From: JBGPTF01 sp041490445
Lineage (GTDB): Bacteria > Acidobacteriota > Terriglobia > Acidiferrales > UBA7541
Assembly (NCBI GenBank): GCA_041490445.1
Contig: JBGPTF010000002.1
Coordinates: forward strand, 186,001-250,000
Direction: 5' to 3'
Length of the DNA: 64,000 nucleotides
Positions 53,235-62,639 of this stretch are shown one piece after another. The notes below the pieces were generated by a model that ran no database searches, was not told the DNA's origin, and saw nothing but the letters and a program-made list of their open reading frames with translations. Made by a program: the position numbers and the translations under genes. The number at the start of each line of letters is the position of its first letter. Position 1 is the stretch's first letter.

Positions 53235-54472
53235 AGCTTCGAGCGCATGCAGCCAACCACGTCGTCCACCGCGATCGCTCCGATCGGATGTGAATCCTGA
53301 TCCACCACCGCAAGGCTGCGCAAGTTGTACTTGTCGAACAGCTCGAACACTTCCTTGTCCTCCGCTTCGGGGCGCACCGAAGGCGGCGGATCGATGTAGA
53401 GGTCGGCCATGCGCTGTTCCTCGCCCGTGAGAAGAAGACGCGCCACGGGCACCGCGCCAACAAGCCGGGCATCGCGGCTGATGACGAAGACGACGTCCAA
53501 CTGCTCGAGAGGAATCTCGTGGAAGCGGATGTAGTCCACCACTTCGCCGCGCGTCGCATCCTCGCCGACCACCACGTACTCCGTGGTCATCATGCCGCCG
53601 GCGGTGTTCTCTTCGAATTTCAGGAGCTTGCGAACCTCCTGGGCGTCCTCACGCGGCATTCCCTGCAGCAGTTCGCGCGAGGTTTCCGGAGACAGTTCCG
53701 CCAGCAAGTCGGCGGCCTCGTCCGGCGGCATTTCCTCGAGAATCTCCGCCGCTTTTTCGGGGTCCAGTTTTTCGACGATCTGCGTCTGCAGGCGGGCGTC
53801 GAGTTCCGCCAGGGCTTCGGCGGCTGTCTCATCGTCGAGCGAGTCAACGATGGACTGCCGCTCCGCCGGAGAAAGCTTTTCCATGATGTCCGCAAGGTCG
53901 GCCGGGTGCATCTCCTGCAGCTTGTCGGAGGTGATCCGCAGCTTTACGCGCCGCAGCGGGTCGGATTCGATGAGGTTGACGAACTCCCAGAGGATCACTC
54001 GCGTGGGAAGATTTTTCTGGATCCGGCGAATGGCGGAGGGCGAGACGATTCCCTGCAGCAACCGGCGAACCGCTCCCGGCAGGCCCACGTCCACCTGGGT
54101 GACGCGCAGCTCCACCGTGCCGTTCGTGCGCTGCTCGGCAAGGTCAAGATCGTTGATGCGGACGACCTTGCGCCCGATCGTGTCGATGATTTGCTGGTCG
54201 AGCAGGTCCTTCCGGACGGCGAGCCACGCTTCGTTCGGCTTGTAAGCCTCCAGGCTCGATTCTTCGACGGTCAGCTTGAGCCTGCCGGGCGTGGCGGCGC
54301 TGATTTGATCGTAGCGCGCCACCAGGGGGCGATATTTTCCCCTGCTCAGCAGGATTCGCGAAATGCGGTTCGGCTGGTCGGCGGGCTCGATGAAGAGCTC
54401 CTTTACACGGCCGACATAGTTGCCGTAGTTATCGTACGCTTCCGCGCCAATCACTTCCGTGGCATGCAGCAT
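53231..54472 (-). CDS. Soluble PRC-barrel / MgtE_N / CBS protein, likely cation sensor for the NRAMP-like transporter
   Basis: 413 residues with a GAGGAG ribosome site. Order: PRC-barrel-like segments (about 5-75 and 85-145), MgtE_N superhelix (about 185-290; repeated MEKLSPAERQSIVDSL, LDPEKAAEILEEMPPDEAADLL acidic units), then two CBS domains (about 291-350 and 351-410) entered by the typical linker EENTAGGMMTTEYV. This is the cytoplasmic Mg2+-sensing half of MgtE without the plug helix or membrane channel; there is no hydrophobic segment. Stop/start overlap with the NRAMP-like gene suggests it gates or regulates that transporter in trans. A long leader with an attenuator precedes it. Confidence 0.87.
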   Translation of the reverse strand: MLHATEVIGAEAYDNYGNYVGRVKELFIEPADQPNRISRILLSRGKYRPLVARYDQISAATPGRLKLTVEESSLEAYKPNEAWLAVRKDLLDQQIIDTIGRKVVRINDLDLAEQRTNGTVELRVTQVDVGLPGAVRRLLQGIVSPSAIRRIQKNLPTRVILWEFVNLIESDPLRRVKLRITSDKLQEMHPADLADIMEKLSPAERQSIVDSLDDETAAEALAELDARLQTQIVEKLDPEKAAEILEEMPPDEAADLLAELSPETSRELLQGMPREDAQEVRKLLKFEENTAGGMMTTEYVVVGEDATRGEVVDYIRFHEIPLEQLDVVFVISRDARLVGAVPVARLLLTGEEQRMADLYIDPPPSVRPEAEDKEVFELFDKYNLRSLAVVDQDSHPIGAIAVDDVVGCMRSKL

Positions 54473-54775
54473 CGCGACATCTCCTCGGTTCGGTCAACTT
54501 CCTGGCAGAACTCGAACATTCCTGAGCCGCCCTCTGGCACAAAAAAATACCCGCGGCCGGCACCTCCGCCGATCACGGGCAGCTCTTCATTCCGGCTGCT
54601 TTACCCCTGGTCGGCAAACTCCTCCGTGACCCACGGTCGCGTCGCCATCCGGCGGACGCACACGGCATGACGCGCTCCGAGCCCCGTTAAGGGTCTCGTA
54701 CGAGGACCCGGCAGGTCTCGACTGCCCGGCTCCGGACTGGACGAAAGCTCCTTCATCAGTGCGTCAAACTTCAGT
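54473..54775 (-). promoter_or_regulatory. Long structured 5' leader with attenuator, riboswitch candidate
   Basis: About 300 nt of gene-free minus-strand leader before the PRC/MgtE_N/CBS gene. Several stems can form: GGCAG/CTGCC and a GGGT...ACCC hairpin (both within about 54680-54730), and GCAGC/GCTGC (54579-54583 with 54595-54599). TCACGG (54624-54629, minus strand) can pair with CCGTGA (54573-54578), which overlaps the 5' arm of the downstream terminator, giving mutually exclusive folds. No family consensus was recognised with confidence; M-box, yybP-ykoY and ydaO types were considered. Boundaries are approximate. Confidence 0.5.
54541..54579 (-). terminator. Intrinsic terminator / attenuator in the leader
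   Basis: On the minus strand an imperfect GC-rich stem (CCCG with CGGG outside, CGGC with GCCG inside) is followed by TATTTTTTT. It lies about 70 nt before the ATG of the regulated gene rather than after a gene, which is the layout of transcription attenuation. Confidence 0.6.
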
Positions 54776-54781
54776 CGAACT

Positions 54782-54809
54782 AGTTAAGAGCAGTCGCACA
54801 CTTTGTCAA
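54782..54809 (-). promoter_or_regulatory. Candidate promoter of the cation-transport operon
   Basis: Perfect TTGACA (54804-54809, minus strand) just after the CYTH gene, with TTAACT 16 bp further as a weak -10. Transcription would start near 54775, giving the long leader. Confidence 0.4.
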
Positions 54810-54829
54810 GGAAAGACTGCATGAAAACG

Positions 54830-55453
54830 CTACTTTTTTCTGTGGGGGAACATCATGTTCCGGATCGGACGGTCTCGGCGGCGGCATTCCTCGCAATAGA
54901 GCGCCCAATAATTGGCGGTCAGGTAGTCCTTGTGGCCATAACCAAGGGCCCGGGCGGCGCGGTCAATGGAGGATCGCTTCCCTTCCAGCTCGACAAACAG
55001 GCCAATCGGGGTCTCATCGAAGTCCACCTGCAGGCGCGAGAAGCCGGGAAGACGGTACCGTGTGCGGAGCTTTTCGTAGCGGAACCAGGGTCGAAAGCCC
55101 ATCTCCTCGAAAATGCTCGCCACGTTGTGTGGGTCGAGCAACGGAATCTCCATTTCCCGGCGAACCTTGTACCGGGAAAATCCGGTGATAGGGCTCTTGA
55201 ACGTGATGATTCCGGTGGTGGCGCTTCTCCGGGCAGCGCCGGAGCGGGCTCGCAAGGCCAGCGGAGCTTCGAGCCGAAGCCGCAGTAACCGGCCGGAGCG
55301 GCCCAGGTCGCGACTCGGCGTATCATACAGAGTGTTCAGCTCGTAGAGCCGTCTGACCATCCGGGCGCGGAGATGCCGCAGCTTCCGGAGCAGGCCCGCG
55401 CGGTCGGCCACGCGCAGCTTGATTTCGACTTCGTAATTCCCGGGCGACTTCAT
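54830..55453 (-). CDS. CYTH domain protein (class IV adenylate cyclase / triphosphatase-like)
   Basis: 207 residues. The N-terminal EVEIKLRV (ExExK motif, residues 8-12) is the hallmark of the CYTH triphosphate tunnel enzymes; RLYELNTLYDTPSRDL, LLRLRLE, ITFKSPI, VRREMEI, RYEKLRTRYRLPGFSRLQVDFDETPIGLFVELEG follow in the expected order and place charged residues inside the tunnel. Members make cAMP or hydrolyse thiamine triphosphate or inorganic triphosphate; the activity here is unknown. It is divergent from mutS and upstream of the cation-transport operon. Confidence 0.88.
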   Translation of the reverse strand: MKSPGNYEVEIKLRVADRAGLLRKLRHLRARMVRRLYELNTLYDTPSRDLGRSGRLLRLRLEAPLALRARSGAARRSATTGIITFKSPITGFSRYKVRREMEIPLLDPHNVASIFEEMGFRPWFRYEKLRTRYRLPGFSRLQVDFDETPIGLFVELEGKRSSIDRAARALGYGHKDYLTANYWALYCEECRRRDRPIRNMMFPHRKK

Positions 55454-55466
55454 GGCGGTCGGCTAG

Positions 55467-55472
55467 TATACT
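55467..55472 (+). promoter_or_regulatory. -10 element upstream of mutS
   Basis: TATACT, 33 bp before the mutS ATG. It is the best promoter-like box in the short mutS/CYTH divergent spacer; no -35 is obvious. Confidence 0.3.
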
Positions 55473-55505
55473 TCCGCCGGCTCTACTCCGGCACGGTCAA
55501 CCTGC

Positions 55506-58214
55506 ATGACGGAACCGACGACGCCCCTGATGCGGCAGTATCACTCCGTGAAGAAGCAGTACCCGAACGCCCTCCTGCTTTTCCGCCTGGGCGATTTCTA
55601 CGAATTGTTCTACGAGGACGCGATCCTGGCGGCGCGCGAGCTGCAAATCACGCTGACGGCTCGGAACCGGGAAAAAGGCCAGCCCGTGCCCATGTGCGGC
55701 GTGCCGTATCACGCCGCCGAAACCTACATTGCGCGGCTGATTCGCGCCGGACACAAAGTCGCCATCTGCGAGCAGACCGAGGAACCCTCGCGCGGAAAGA
55801 AGCTCGTAAGGCGCGAAGTGGTGCGGGTGATTACACCGGGGACCGCCACCGACCTGCACGTCGTCGAGCCGCGTGAGAACAATTTTCTCGCAGCCATCGC
55901 CCGGCCACCGGGCGGGCAGCCGGTCGGACTTGCCTATGTGGACCTTTCGACCGGCGAATTCCGCGCGACCGAATTCACGGGCGCGCTGGCGGAAGCAAAG
56001 CTTTCGGACGAGCTGCACGTCCTCCAGCCCAAGGAGATCCTGCTTCCCCGCCCCGCAACGCTGTTTCCGCAGGCATCTCCGGCCGAACTCGACGGCCTCG
56101 GCGCCGCCGAGACGCGCCTCGACGAATGGGTGTTCCATCGGGATTTCGCCGAGCGGCTGCTGCACGAACATTTTCACGTCGCGACGCTCGAAGGATTCGG
56201 CCTCGACCAGCACCCGCAGGCCGTGGCGGCCGCGGGCGCGCTGATCCACTACTTGCGCGAGACTTCCGCGATTGCCACGCAGAGCTCCGGCACCGCGACG
56301 GCCTCCGCCGGTACGCGACCTGCCGGGGCAGGCCTCGAACACCTCGACCGGATTTCGTATTACGAACAGCAGGATGCACTTGTTCTCGACCCTGTGACGG
56401 TGCGGAATCTCGAGCTCATCGAGCCGGTGGCAGGCGACGACAAGTCGGCCACGCTGGTATCGGCGCTGGATGAAACCGCCACGGGGATGGGCGCGCGGCT
56501 GCTCCGGTCGTGGATTCGGCGCCCTTCGCTGAATCGAGAAGAAATTGACGCGCGGCTGGATGCCGTCGCCGAGCTGAGGGAATCGACCGTCGCGCGCGAG
56601 GAGATTCGCAAGGACCTTGGCGGCGTGCTCGACCTCGAACGGCTGACGAGCCGGGTGACCCTCGGGGTGGCAACGCCGCGCGACTTGCTGGCGCTGAAGC
56701 AATCGCTGGCGCGGATTCCGCTGCTCCGTGGTTTCCTGGCACGCTGCTCGAGCGAGCGACTCAAGGCCTTGCACGCGGCGCTCGACGAACTGAGCGATGT
56801 GCGCGAAGCCATCGAACGCGGCATCGCGGATGATCCGCCGGCGCTTCCGAGCGACCCCGGCGTCATTCGCCGCGGCTTCCACGCCGAACTGGACGAATTG
56901 CGCGACCTGAGCCGCCAGGGCAAACAGATTATCGCGGCGATGGAAGAGCGCGAGCGCAAGCGCACGGGCATCGCCTCGCTCAAGATCCGCTACAACCAGG
57001 TCTTCGGCTACTACATCGAGATTTCGAAAGCGAACCTGCACCTTGCGCCGCCGGACTACGAGCGCAAGCAGACCCTGGTTGGCGCGGAACGGTTCACCGC
57101 CCCGGAGCTGAAGGATTACGAGCGCAAGATTCTCGACGCCGACGAACGCATTGCCACGCTCGAGCGGAAGCTGTTTTCGGAATTGCGCGAGGGGATTGCG
57201 GCGCAGTCGTCCCGGCTGCGCCGGACCGCCGGCGCGATCGCGCAGCTCGACGTGCTCGTGAATTTCGCGTGCCTGGCGGCCGAGCGGAATTATTGCCGCC
57301 CGCAATTCACCGAGCCAGAAGTGGGCAAGGCCATAGGCGGCGGGGCGCTCGGCGAATTGATGATCGCGCAGGGGCGCCACCCGGTCATCGAGCAACTGCT
57401 GGAGGCGCGCGGCGAACGTTTTGTGCCGAATGATCTGTATCTGAACGAGTCGTCGCACCGCATCCTGCTGATCACCGGGCCGAACATGGGCGGCAAGTCC
57501 ACGTATCTGCGACAGGCGGCGCTCATCGTCCTGATGGCGCAGATGGGATCGTTCGTCCCGGCGGTGGAGGCGCGCCTGCCCCTCACCGACCGGATCTTCA
57601 CCCGCATCGGCGCCTCGGATAATCTCGCGCGCGGGCGCTCCACGTTTCTGGTGGAAATGAGCGAGGTGGCGGCCATTTTAAATACGGCGACGCCCGCGAG
57701 CCTCGTCCTTCTCGATGAGGTGGGGCGCGGCACGGCGACGTTCGATGGGCTTTCCCTCGCCTGGGCGGTGGTCGAGCACCTGCACGCGCACGCGCAGCCG
57801 CGCACGCTCTTCGCCACGCACTATCACGAACTCACCGAACTCGAACAGCTCCTGCCCGGCGTACAAAACCTTCACGTGTCCGTGCGCGAAGCAGGGAGCG
57901 AGATTATTTTTCTGCGGCGCGTCGAGCCCGGAAGCGCGGACAAGAGCTACGGCATCGACGTCGCCCGCCTCGCCGGGCTTCCGCGCGAAGTGGTCGAACG
58001 GGCGCGGGAGATTCTGGCGCGTCACGAAAAGAGCGAACACGAGTTAAGCGAAGAGCTTTCCCCCGGCGCCGCGGCGCTCCCCGAGCCGGCGATGTTCACT
58101 CCGCTCGATCGCAAGGTCATTGATGCCCTGCGGGACGCCGATCTGGAAAATCTGAAGCCGCTGGAAGCCTTGAATCTTCTGGCGGAGCTGAAAAAGCAGA
58201 TTTCACGCTCATGA
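55506..58214 (+). CDS. mutS: DNA mismatch repair protein MutS
   Basis: 902 residues. The mismatch-binding N-domain has [14 protein letters not shown] (the Phe-x-Glu motif), and the ATPase core has GPNMGGKST (Walker A, about 658), [27 protein letters not shown] (Walker B and signature) and [13 protein letters not shown]. Order of domains is complete: mismatch, connector, core lever, clamp, ATPase and a C-terminal helical tail. It recognises base mismatches and recruits MutL. No mutL is in view. Its TGA overlaps the anmK ATG (ATGA). Confidence 0.97.
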   Translation: MTEPTTPLMRQYHSVKKQYPNALLLFRLGDFYELFYEDAILAARELQITLTARNREKGQPVPMCGVPYHAAETYIARLIRAGHKVAICEQTEEPSRGKKLVRREVVRVITPGTATDLHVVEPRENNFLAAIARPPGGQPVGLAYVDLSTGEFRATEFTGALAEAKLSDELHVLQPKEILLPRPATLFPQASPAELDGLGAAETRLDEWVFHRDFAERLLHEHFHVATLEGFGLDQHPQAVAAAGALIHYLRETSAIATQSSGTATASAGTRPAGAGLEHLDRISYYEQQDALVLDPVTVRNLELIEPVAGDDKSATLVSALDETATGMGARLLRSWIRRPSLNREEIDARLDAVAELRESTVAREEIRKDLGGVLDLERLTSRVTLGVATPRDLLALKQSLARIPLLRGFLARCSSERLKALHAALDELSDVREAIERGIADDPPALPSDPGVIRRGFHAELDELRDLSRQGKQIIAAMEERERKRTGIASLKIRYNQVFGYYIEISKANLHLAPPDYERKQTLVGAERFTAPELKDYERKILDADERIATLERKLFSELREGIAAQSSRLRRTAGAIAQLDVLVNFACLAAERNYCRPQFTEPEVGKAIGGGALGELMIAQGRHPVIEQLLEARGERFVPNDLYLNESSHRILLITGPNMGGKSTYLRQAALIVLMAQMGSFVPAVEARLPLTDRIFTRIGASDNLARGRSTFLVEMSEVAAILNTATPASLVLLDEVGRGTATFDGLSLAWAVVEHLHAHAQPRTLFATHYHELTELEQLLPGVQNLHVSVREAGSEIIFLRRVEPGSADKSYGIDVARLAGLPREVVERAREILARHEKSEHELSEELSPGAAALPEPAMFTPLDRKVIDALRDADLENLKPLEALNLLAELKKQISRS

Positions 58215-59401
58215 CACCTCGCCGTTCCCGTCCGCTCCGCGTTCTCGGCCTCATGTCCGGCACTTCTGCCGATGGGATCGACGTTGCGCTGGCGCGCATT
58301 TCCGGGGCCCCGCCGCGTCTCAATGCCACATTCCTGAGGTTTGCCAGCATTCCCTACCCTTCGGCTGTTCGCGCGAAGATTCTCCGGATCGCCGAGGGCG
58401 CAGCTTGCACTGCCGCCGAGATCAGCCATCTGAATTTTCTCATCGGCGAATTGTTTGCCGAGGCGGCGCTGAAGGCTTGCAAACGCTTCCGCGTCAATCC
58501 GCGAAGCATCGCGCTGATCGCCTCGCATGGCCAGACGATTTACCACCAGGGCCTTCGCGGCCCCTTCCTGGGAGCACAGGTTGCTTCCACCCTGCAGATC
58601 GGCGAGCCTGCGGTGATCGCCGAACGCACCGGCATAACAACAGTCGCGGATTTTCGCCCGGCGGATATGGCTGCCGGAGGACAGGGCGCGCCCCTCGTGC
58701 CCTTTGTGGATTATCTTCTCTATCGCCACCCGCGGCGCGGGCGAGTGGCGCTCAACATCGGCGGGATCGCGAATGTGACCGTAATCCCCGCCGGCGCCAC
58801 GCCGAAAAACGTATTTGCGTTCGATACCGGCCCGGGGAACATGGTGGTGGACGCGCTCGCGCGGCACTTCACCAAGGGGCGGCAGGAGTTCGATCGCGAC
58901 GCTGAAATGGCTTTGCGCGGGCGCTTGCTTCCGGAGTTGCTGACACAGCTCCTGGAACACCGCTACTTTCGCCAGCCCCCGCCGAAAACAGCGGGCCGCG
59001 AACAATTCGGTCAGGCATTTGCTCAACTTGCCCTCGAATGGGGACGAAAGAATTCCGCCCTGCCGGAAGACTTGATCCGCACCGTGACCTTGCTCACTCC
59101 CGTATCCATTCTTGATGCCTCCCGCCGCTGGATCGTGCCCAGCATTTCCGTCAAGCAATGGATCGTTTCGGGAGGGGGCGCCCGCAATCCGTTGATGATG
59201 GCGGTGCTGCAGGCCGGTTTGCCTGGCGTCGAGTTGCTGTATTCCGACCTGCTGGGACTGCCGGGCGCAGCGAAAGAGGCGTTCGCCTTCGCCATCCTTG
59301 CCTATGAAGCCTTTCACGGAAGAACGAACAGCATCCCTCGCGCCACCGGAGCCAGCCATCCTGCCGTTCTCGGAAAGATCATTTATGCGCGCGCGCAGTG
59401 A
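58211..59401 (+). CDS. anmK: Anhydro-N-acetylmuramic acid kinase
   Basis: 396 residues. [19 protein letters not shown] at the N-terminus (ATP-site loop of the ASKHA fold), [55 protein letters not shown] and [16 protein letters not shown] are all AnmK hallmarks. It converts 1,6-anhydroMurNAc to MurNAc-6-phosphate in cell-wall recycling. It overlaps mutS by ATGA and its last 17 bp overlap the following peptide-binding lipoprotein gene, which could feed wall peptides or other oligopeptides; that link is inference. Confidence 0.95.
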   Translation: MTPRRSRPLRVLGLMSGTSADGIDVALARISGAPPRLNATFLRFASIPYPSAVRAKILRIAEGAACTAAEISHLNFLIGELFAEAALKACKRFRVNPRSIALIASHGQTIYHQGLRGPFLGAQVASTLQIGEPAVIAERTGITTVADFRPADMAAGGQGAPLVPFVDYLLYRHPRRGRVALNIGGIANVTVIPAGATPKNVFAFDTGPGNMVVDALARHFTKGRQEFDRDAEMALRGRLLPELLTQLLEHRYFRQPPPKTAGREQFGQAFAQLALEWGRKNSALPEDLIRTVTLLTPVSILDASRRWIVPSISVKQWIVSGGGARNPLMMAVLQAGLPGVELLYSDLLGLPGAAKEAFAFAILAYEAFHGRTNSIPRATGASHPAVLGKIIYARAQ

Positions 59402-60941
59402 GCGCCATCGCAGCGCGGCGCGGACTTGCCTAACGGCGGCGCTCGGCATCTGCCTGATCCTTCTCGGATGCGGCGCGCGGGGCGGGGCCGGCGAGGCGGG
59501 CGCCGTCACTTTTCTTATCGAAACGATGCCGGCGAATCTCGACCCGCGCATCGGCACGGACGCGCAATCGCAGCATCTCGACAGCCTGCTGTTCAGCGGG
59601 CTGGTCACGCGCGACGCGCAGATGAATCTTCAACCGGATCTGGCGGAGCGCTGGGAAATTCCCGATGCGCGCACTTACGTCTTTCATTTGCGCCACGGCG
59701 TTCGCTTTCAGGATGGACGCCTGCTTACATCGGCGGACGTGAAATTCACGTTCGACTCGATCCTCTCCGGCGCGGTGAAGACGCCAAAGCGGGGCTCGTT
59801 CAAGATGGTGGATTCGGTCGCCGCGCCGGACGACTTCACCGTCGTCTTCCATTTGCACGAGCCTTACGCTTCCTTTCTGTGGGACCTGGTGCGGCCGGCG
59901 ATCGGCATCGTGCCGCGCGGCGCGGGTGCGGAGGTGGCGGAGCATCCCATCGGCACCGGGCCGTTCCAATTCGTCAGCGCGCAGCAGGATGAAGAGATCG
60001 TGCTCGAGCGCAATCCCGATTACTTCAGCGCCAAACCGAAAATCGAGCGCGTCCGCTTCCGCGTGGTTCCCGACGCCACCACGCGGGCGCTTGAGCTGCG
60101 CAAAGGTTCCGCCGACATCGCCATCAATTCCCTATCGCCCGACATGGTGGTCGCGCTCGCGAAGGATCCTCACCTCGAGGTCGCGCAGGCGCCGGGCACC
60201 ACCCTTGCTTACATCTCCTTCAACTGCGACGATCCCGCCCTCGCGCATCGCTCCGTGCGCCAGGCGCTGGCCTTCGCCACCGACCGCGAGACGCTGATCC
60301 AATACCTCTTGCGCGGCCAGGCGCGCCCCGCGGACAGCCTCCTTCCGCCGAATCACTGGGCGTTCGAGCCGAACGTGATGCACTACGACTACGACCCGCG
60401 GAAGGCGGAGACGCTTCTCGATGCCGCCGGCTTTCCCCGCGGCCGGGATGGAATCCGGCTTCATCTGACATTGAAAACCTCGACAGAGGAAAGCACGCGC
60501 CAGATCGGGGCCGTACTCCAGGACCAATGGCACCGCGTGGGCATCACACTCGAATTGCGCCCACTCGAGCTGGCGACGCTCTTCGCCGACATCAGCCGCG
60601 GCAGCTTTCAGCTCTACACGCTGCGGTGGATCGGCGCGAATAATGATCCTGACATTTTCGAATTTGTTTTCGGCTCGAAGAAAATCCCGCCCAGCGGGGC
60701 GAACCGCGGCCATTACCGCAATCCGCAACTCGATGCGCTGCTCGACGCCGGACGCATCGAGATGGACCGGGAGAAACGCAAACGCATTTTCTCTGAAGTG
60801 CAGAAACTCGTCGCCGGGGACGAGCCGTATCTGAACCTCTGGCTCTACGACAACATCTGCGTGCACACGGGCCGCGTCACCGGCATCGAGTTGCTTCCCA
60901 CCGGAGAATACGACTTCCTCAATTCCATCACGCTTCGCTGA
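59385..60941 (+). CDS. Solute-binding lipoprotein of ABC peptide transporter family 5
   Basis: 518 residues from the ATG at 59385 (GGAAAG upstream). A lipobox LILLGC ends the signal (about residue 27), so it is anchored in the envelope. The family-5 (DppA/OppA/NikA-like) body is clear: PANLDPRIGTDAQSQHLDSLLFSGLVTRDAQMNLQPDLAERWE, YVFHLRHGVRFQDGRLLTSADVKFTFD and the late segment VRQALAFATDRETLIQ. It would deliver peptides or similar solutes to an ABC permease. No permease or ATPase gene follows. It overlaps anmK by 17 bp, hinting at wall-peptide uptake, but the ligand is not known. Confidence 0.9.
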   Translation: MRARSERHRSAARTCLTAALGICLILLGCGARGGAGEAGAVTFLIETMPANLDPRIGTDAQSQHLDSLLFSGLVTRDAQMNLQPDLAERWEIPDARTYVFHLRHGVRFQDGRLLTSADVKFTFDSILSGAVKTPKRGSFKMVDSVAAPDDFTVVFHLHEPYASFLWDLVRPAIGIVPRGAGAEVAEHPIGTGPFQFVSAQQDEEIVLERNPDYFSAKPKIERVRFRVVPDATTRALELRKGSADIAINSLSPDMVVALAKDPHLEVAQAPGTTLAYISFNCDDPALAHRSVRQALAFATDRETLIQYLLRGQARPADSLLPPNHWAFEPNVMHYDYDPRKAETLLDAAGFPRGRDGIRLHLTLKTSTEESTRQIGAVLQDQWHRVGITLELRPLELATLFADISRGSFQLYTLRWIGANNDPDIFEFVFGSKKIPPSGANRGHYRNPQLDALLDAGRIEMDREKRKRIFSEVQKLVAGDEPYLNLWLYDNICVHTGRVTGIELLPTGEYDFLNSITLR

Positions 60942-60982
60942 AGGAAAGAAACTCCGAAGCAGACGCAATCCGGCACGCCCGG

Positions 60983-61621
60983 TTAGCCGCCGAGCGCCTT
61001 GCGGATTTCTTCTTCGGGCACGGAACCTTCGCGGGAAATCGTCCACTCGTCTCCACGCAGCGTGACGATGGTCGAGGCGAGAATCGCTCCGGTTTCCCCG
61101 GCGTCCAGAATGAGCGAGAGACGGTCGCCGAGTTGCTTGACGAGTTGCGTGGCGTTCGTGCAGGCGGGAAAGCCGGAAAGGTTCGCGCTTGTCCCAGTGA
61201 TCGGCCCGCCCACCGCGTCGATCAAGGCGCACGCCACCTGTGAATCTGCCCAGCGGAGCGCCACGCAGCCGCTGTTGCCAGTCACCTTGAGCGGCATCCG
61301 GTGCGTCGCTTCCACCACCAGGGTGAGGGCGCCGGGCCAGAACTTGTTCGCCAGGAGAAGAAAATTATCCGGCAGCGAGCGGGCGAGCTGAGCGGCTTGC
61401 TCGATGGAATTCACCAGGATCGGCAGGGCTCTGGTTTCCGGCCGGCCCTTTGTGCGGAACACGAGTTCGATGGCTGCGAGATTGAAAGGGTCGGCGGCAA
61501 GTCCGTAAAACGTGTCGGTGGGAATTCCGACCACGCGCCCACGGTGAATGAAACTGGCAGCGTACCGGATGGTTTCCGGTTCGGGCTCTTCGGCTGAGAC
61601 TCTAAGGACCTCGACGGGCAA
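60983..61621 (-). CDS. L-threonylcarbamoyladenylate synthase (Sua5/YciO/YrdC family)
   Basis: 212 residues if the TTG at 61621 is the start (upstream in-frame TTG at 61690 is the alternative and adds 23 poor residues). GIPTDTFYGLAADPFNLAAIELVFRTKGRPETRALPILV is the family N-terminal motif with the KxR substrate residues; FWPGALTLVVEA, LRWADS, PITGTSANLSG and EGSVPEEEI complete it. It makes TC-AMP from Thr, bicarbonate and ATP for the t6A37 tRNA modification, with TsaB, TsaD and TsaE. It is convergent with the peptide-binding gene. Confidence 0.92.
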   Translation of the reverse strand: MPVEVLRVSAEEPEPETIRYAASFIHRGRVVGIPTDTFYGLAADPFNLAAIELVFRTKGRPETRALPILVNSIEQAAQLARSLPDNFLLLANKFWPGALTLVVEATHRMPLKVTGNSGCVALRWADSQVACALIDAVGGPITGTSANLSGFPACTNATQLVKQLGDRLSLILDAGETGAILASTIVTLRGDEWTISREGSVPEEEIRKALGG

Positions 61622-61717
61622 CGTGTGCGCTCGTATCAGGCGGCCGCTGCGATTCTGAGGCAAAATACCATAGCCACTTCCAGGGCGCAAGCCGGTCGCG
61701 GTCCGTGCCTGATCGGC

Positions 61718-61746
61718 TTTACGGCGGTAAGGGCGTTTGTTAGGCT
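61718..61746 (+). promoter_or_regulatory. Promoter TTTACG-N17-TAGGCT, leaderless type
   Basis: The -35-like TTTACG (61718-61723) and -10-like TAGGCT (61741-61746) are 17 bp apart. The -10 ends 6 bp before the ATG at 61753, the same spacing as at 6021, so transcription should begin at the start codon. No ribosome site is present. Confidence 0.45.
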
Positions 61747-61752
61747 GAAGTA

Positions 61753-62637
61753 ATGCTAGCCAATCTCAAGGTCCCGGGTGCGGCGCGCTCCTCGGCTTCA
61801 AAGCATCTTCCGCCTGCGGAGAAAATCACGAGCGCCGAGAATCGCTGGCTGAAACGCTTCCGCGCGGCCCTGCGCTCGAGCGGCCCCACGGAGGATGGCT
61901 GGGTGGCCGTGGAAGGACTTCACCTTGTGAAAGAGGGGCTGGAGGCCGGTGTCGACGTGGCGGCGGTGCTTGTCAGCGCCTCCGGCGAACGCTTTCTGCC
62001 CGATCTGGATTCTTCACTCAAGAGCGTGACCAGTTCGCGGGTCCGTCTTTTCAGAACGAGCGACCGGCTATTCTCCGCCATCTCAGGAACCGAAACGCCA
62101 CAAGGGATTGCCGCCTTGGTCCGCCCGCGCGCCAGCAGTTTCGACGAAATCCTTCGCGGGACGCCTCTCGTCGTCGTCCTCGTCGCCGTGCAGGACCCCG
62201 GCAACGTCGGCATGGTTCTCCGTTCGGCAGAAGCCTTCGGCGCTTCCGGTGCGATCACGACGCGTGGCACGGCCTATCCGTGGTCGCCGAAAGCCCTGCG
62301 TTCCTCGGCTGCATCAGCGCTGCGCTTGCCGATTCTCGCCGGGATGCCGCCCCCGGTCGTATTGGCACAGCTTCGAGTGTCCGGAGTGAAGCTGATCGCT
62401 GCCTCGGCGGAGACCAGCGCAGGCTCCACAATCATTTCACCAGCAGAAGCCGATTTCCGCAGCTCCTGCGCGATCCTGATCGGCAACGAAGGGGCAGGGT
62501 TGCCGCCGGAAGTCGAACGCGCCGCCGATGCCCGCGTACGCATCCCGATCACATCGCCGGTGGATTCGCTGAACGCCGCCGTCGCCGCTTCCGTGCTTTT
62601 GTACGAAGCAGCGCGCCAGCGCAGCGGACAGAAGTGA
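61753..62637 (+). CDS. SpoU/TrmH-family RNA 2'-O-methyltransferase
   Basis: 294 residues. An N-terminal L30e-like substrate domain (ENRWLKRFRAALRSSG ... AVEGLHLVKEGLEAGVDVAAVLVS) precedes the knotted SpoU catalytic domain with motif 1 VLVAVQDPGNVGMVLRSAEAFGA, motif 2 CAILIGNEGAGLPPEV, and motif 3 IPITSPVDSLNAAVAASVLLYE. It would methylate ribose in rRNA or tRNA using SAM; the site is unknown. It is followed 2 bp later by rarA on the same strand. Confidence 0.93.
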   Translation: MLANLKVPGAARSSASKHLPPAEKITSAENRWLKRFRAALRSSGPTEDGWVAVEGLHLVKEGLEAGVDVAAVLVSASGERFLPDLDSSLKSVTSSRVRLFRTSDRLFSAISGTETPQGIAALVRPRASSFDEILRGTPLVVVLVAVQDPGNVGMVLRSAEAFGASGAITTRGTAYPWSPKALRSSAASALRLPILAGMPPPVVLAQLRVSGVKLIAASAETSAGSTIISPAEADFRSSCAILIGNEGAGLPPEVERAADARVRIPITSPVDSLNAAVAASVLLYEAARQRSGQK

Positions 62638-62639
62638 AT

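Noticed and set aside
54473..54775. Assignment of the leader to the M-box (Mg2+) riboswitch
   Set aside because: The conserved M-box core segments were not found; only the genetic context fits.
55497..57458. Minus-strand open frame of 653 codons
   Set aside because: Antisense to mutS, which is complete and canonical; the antisense frame is low complexity.
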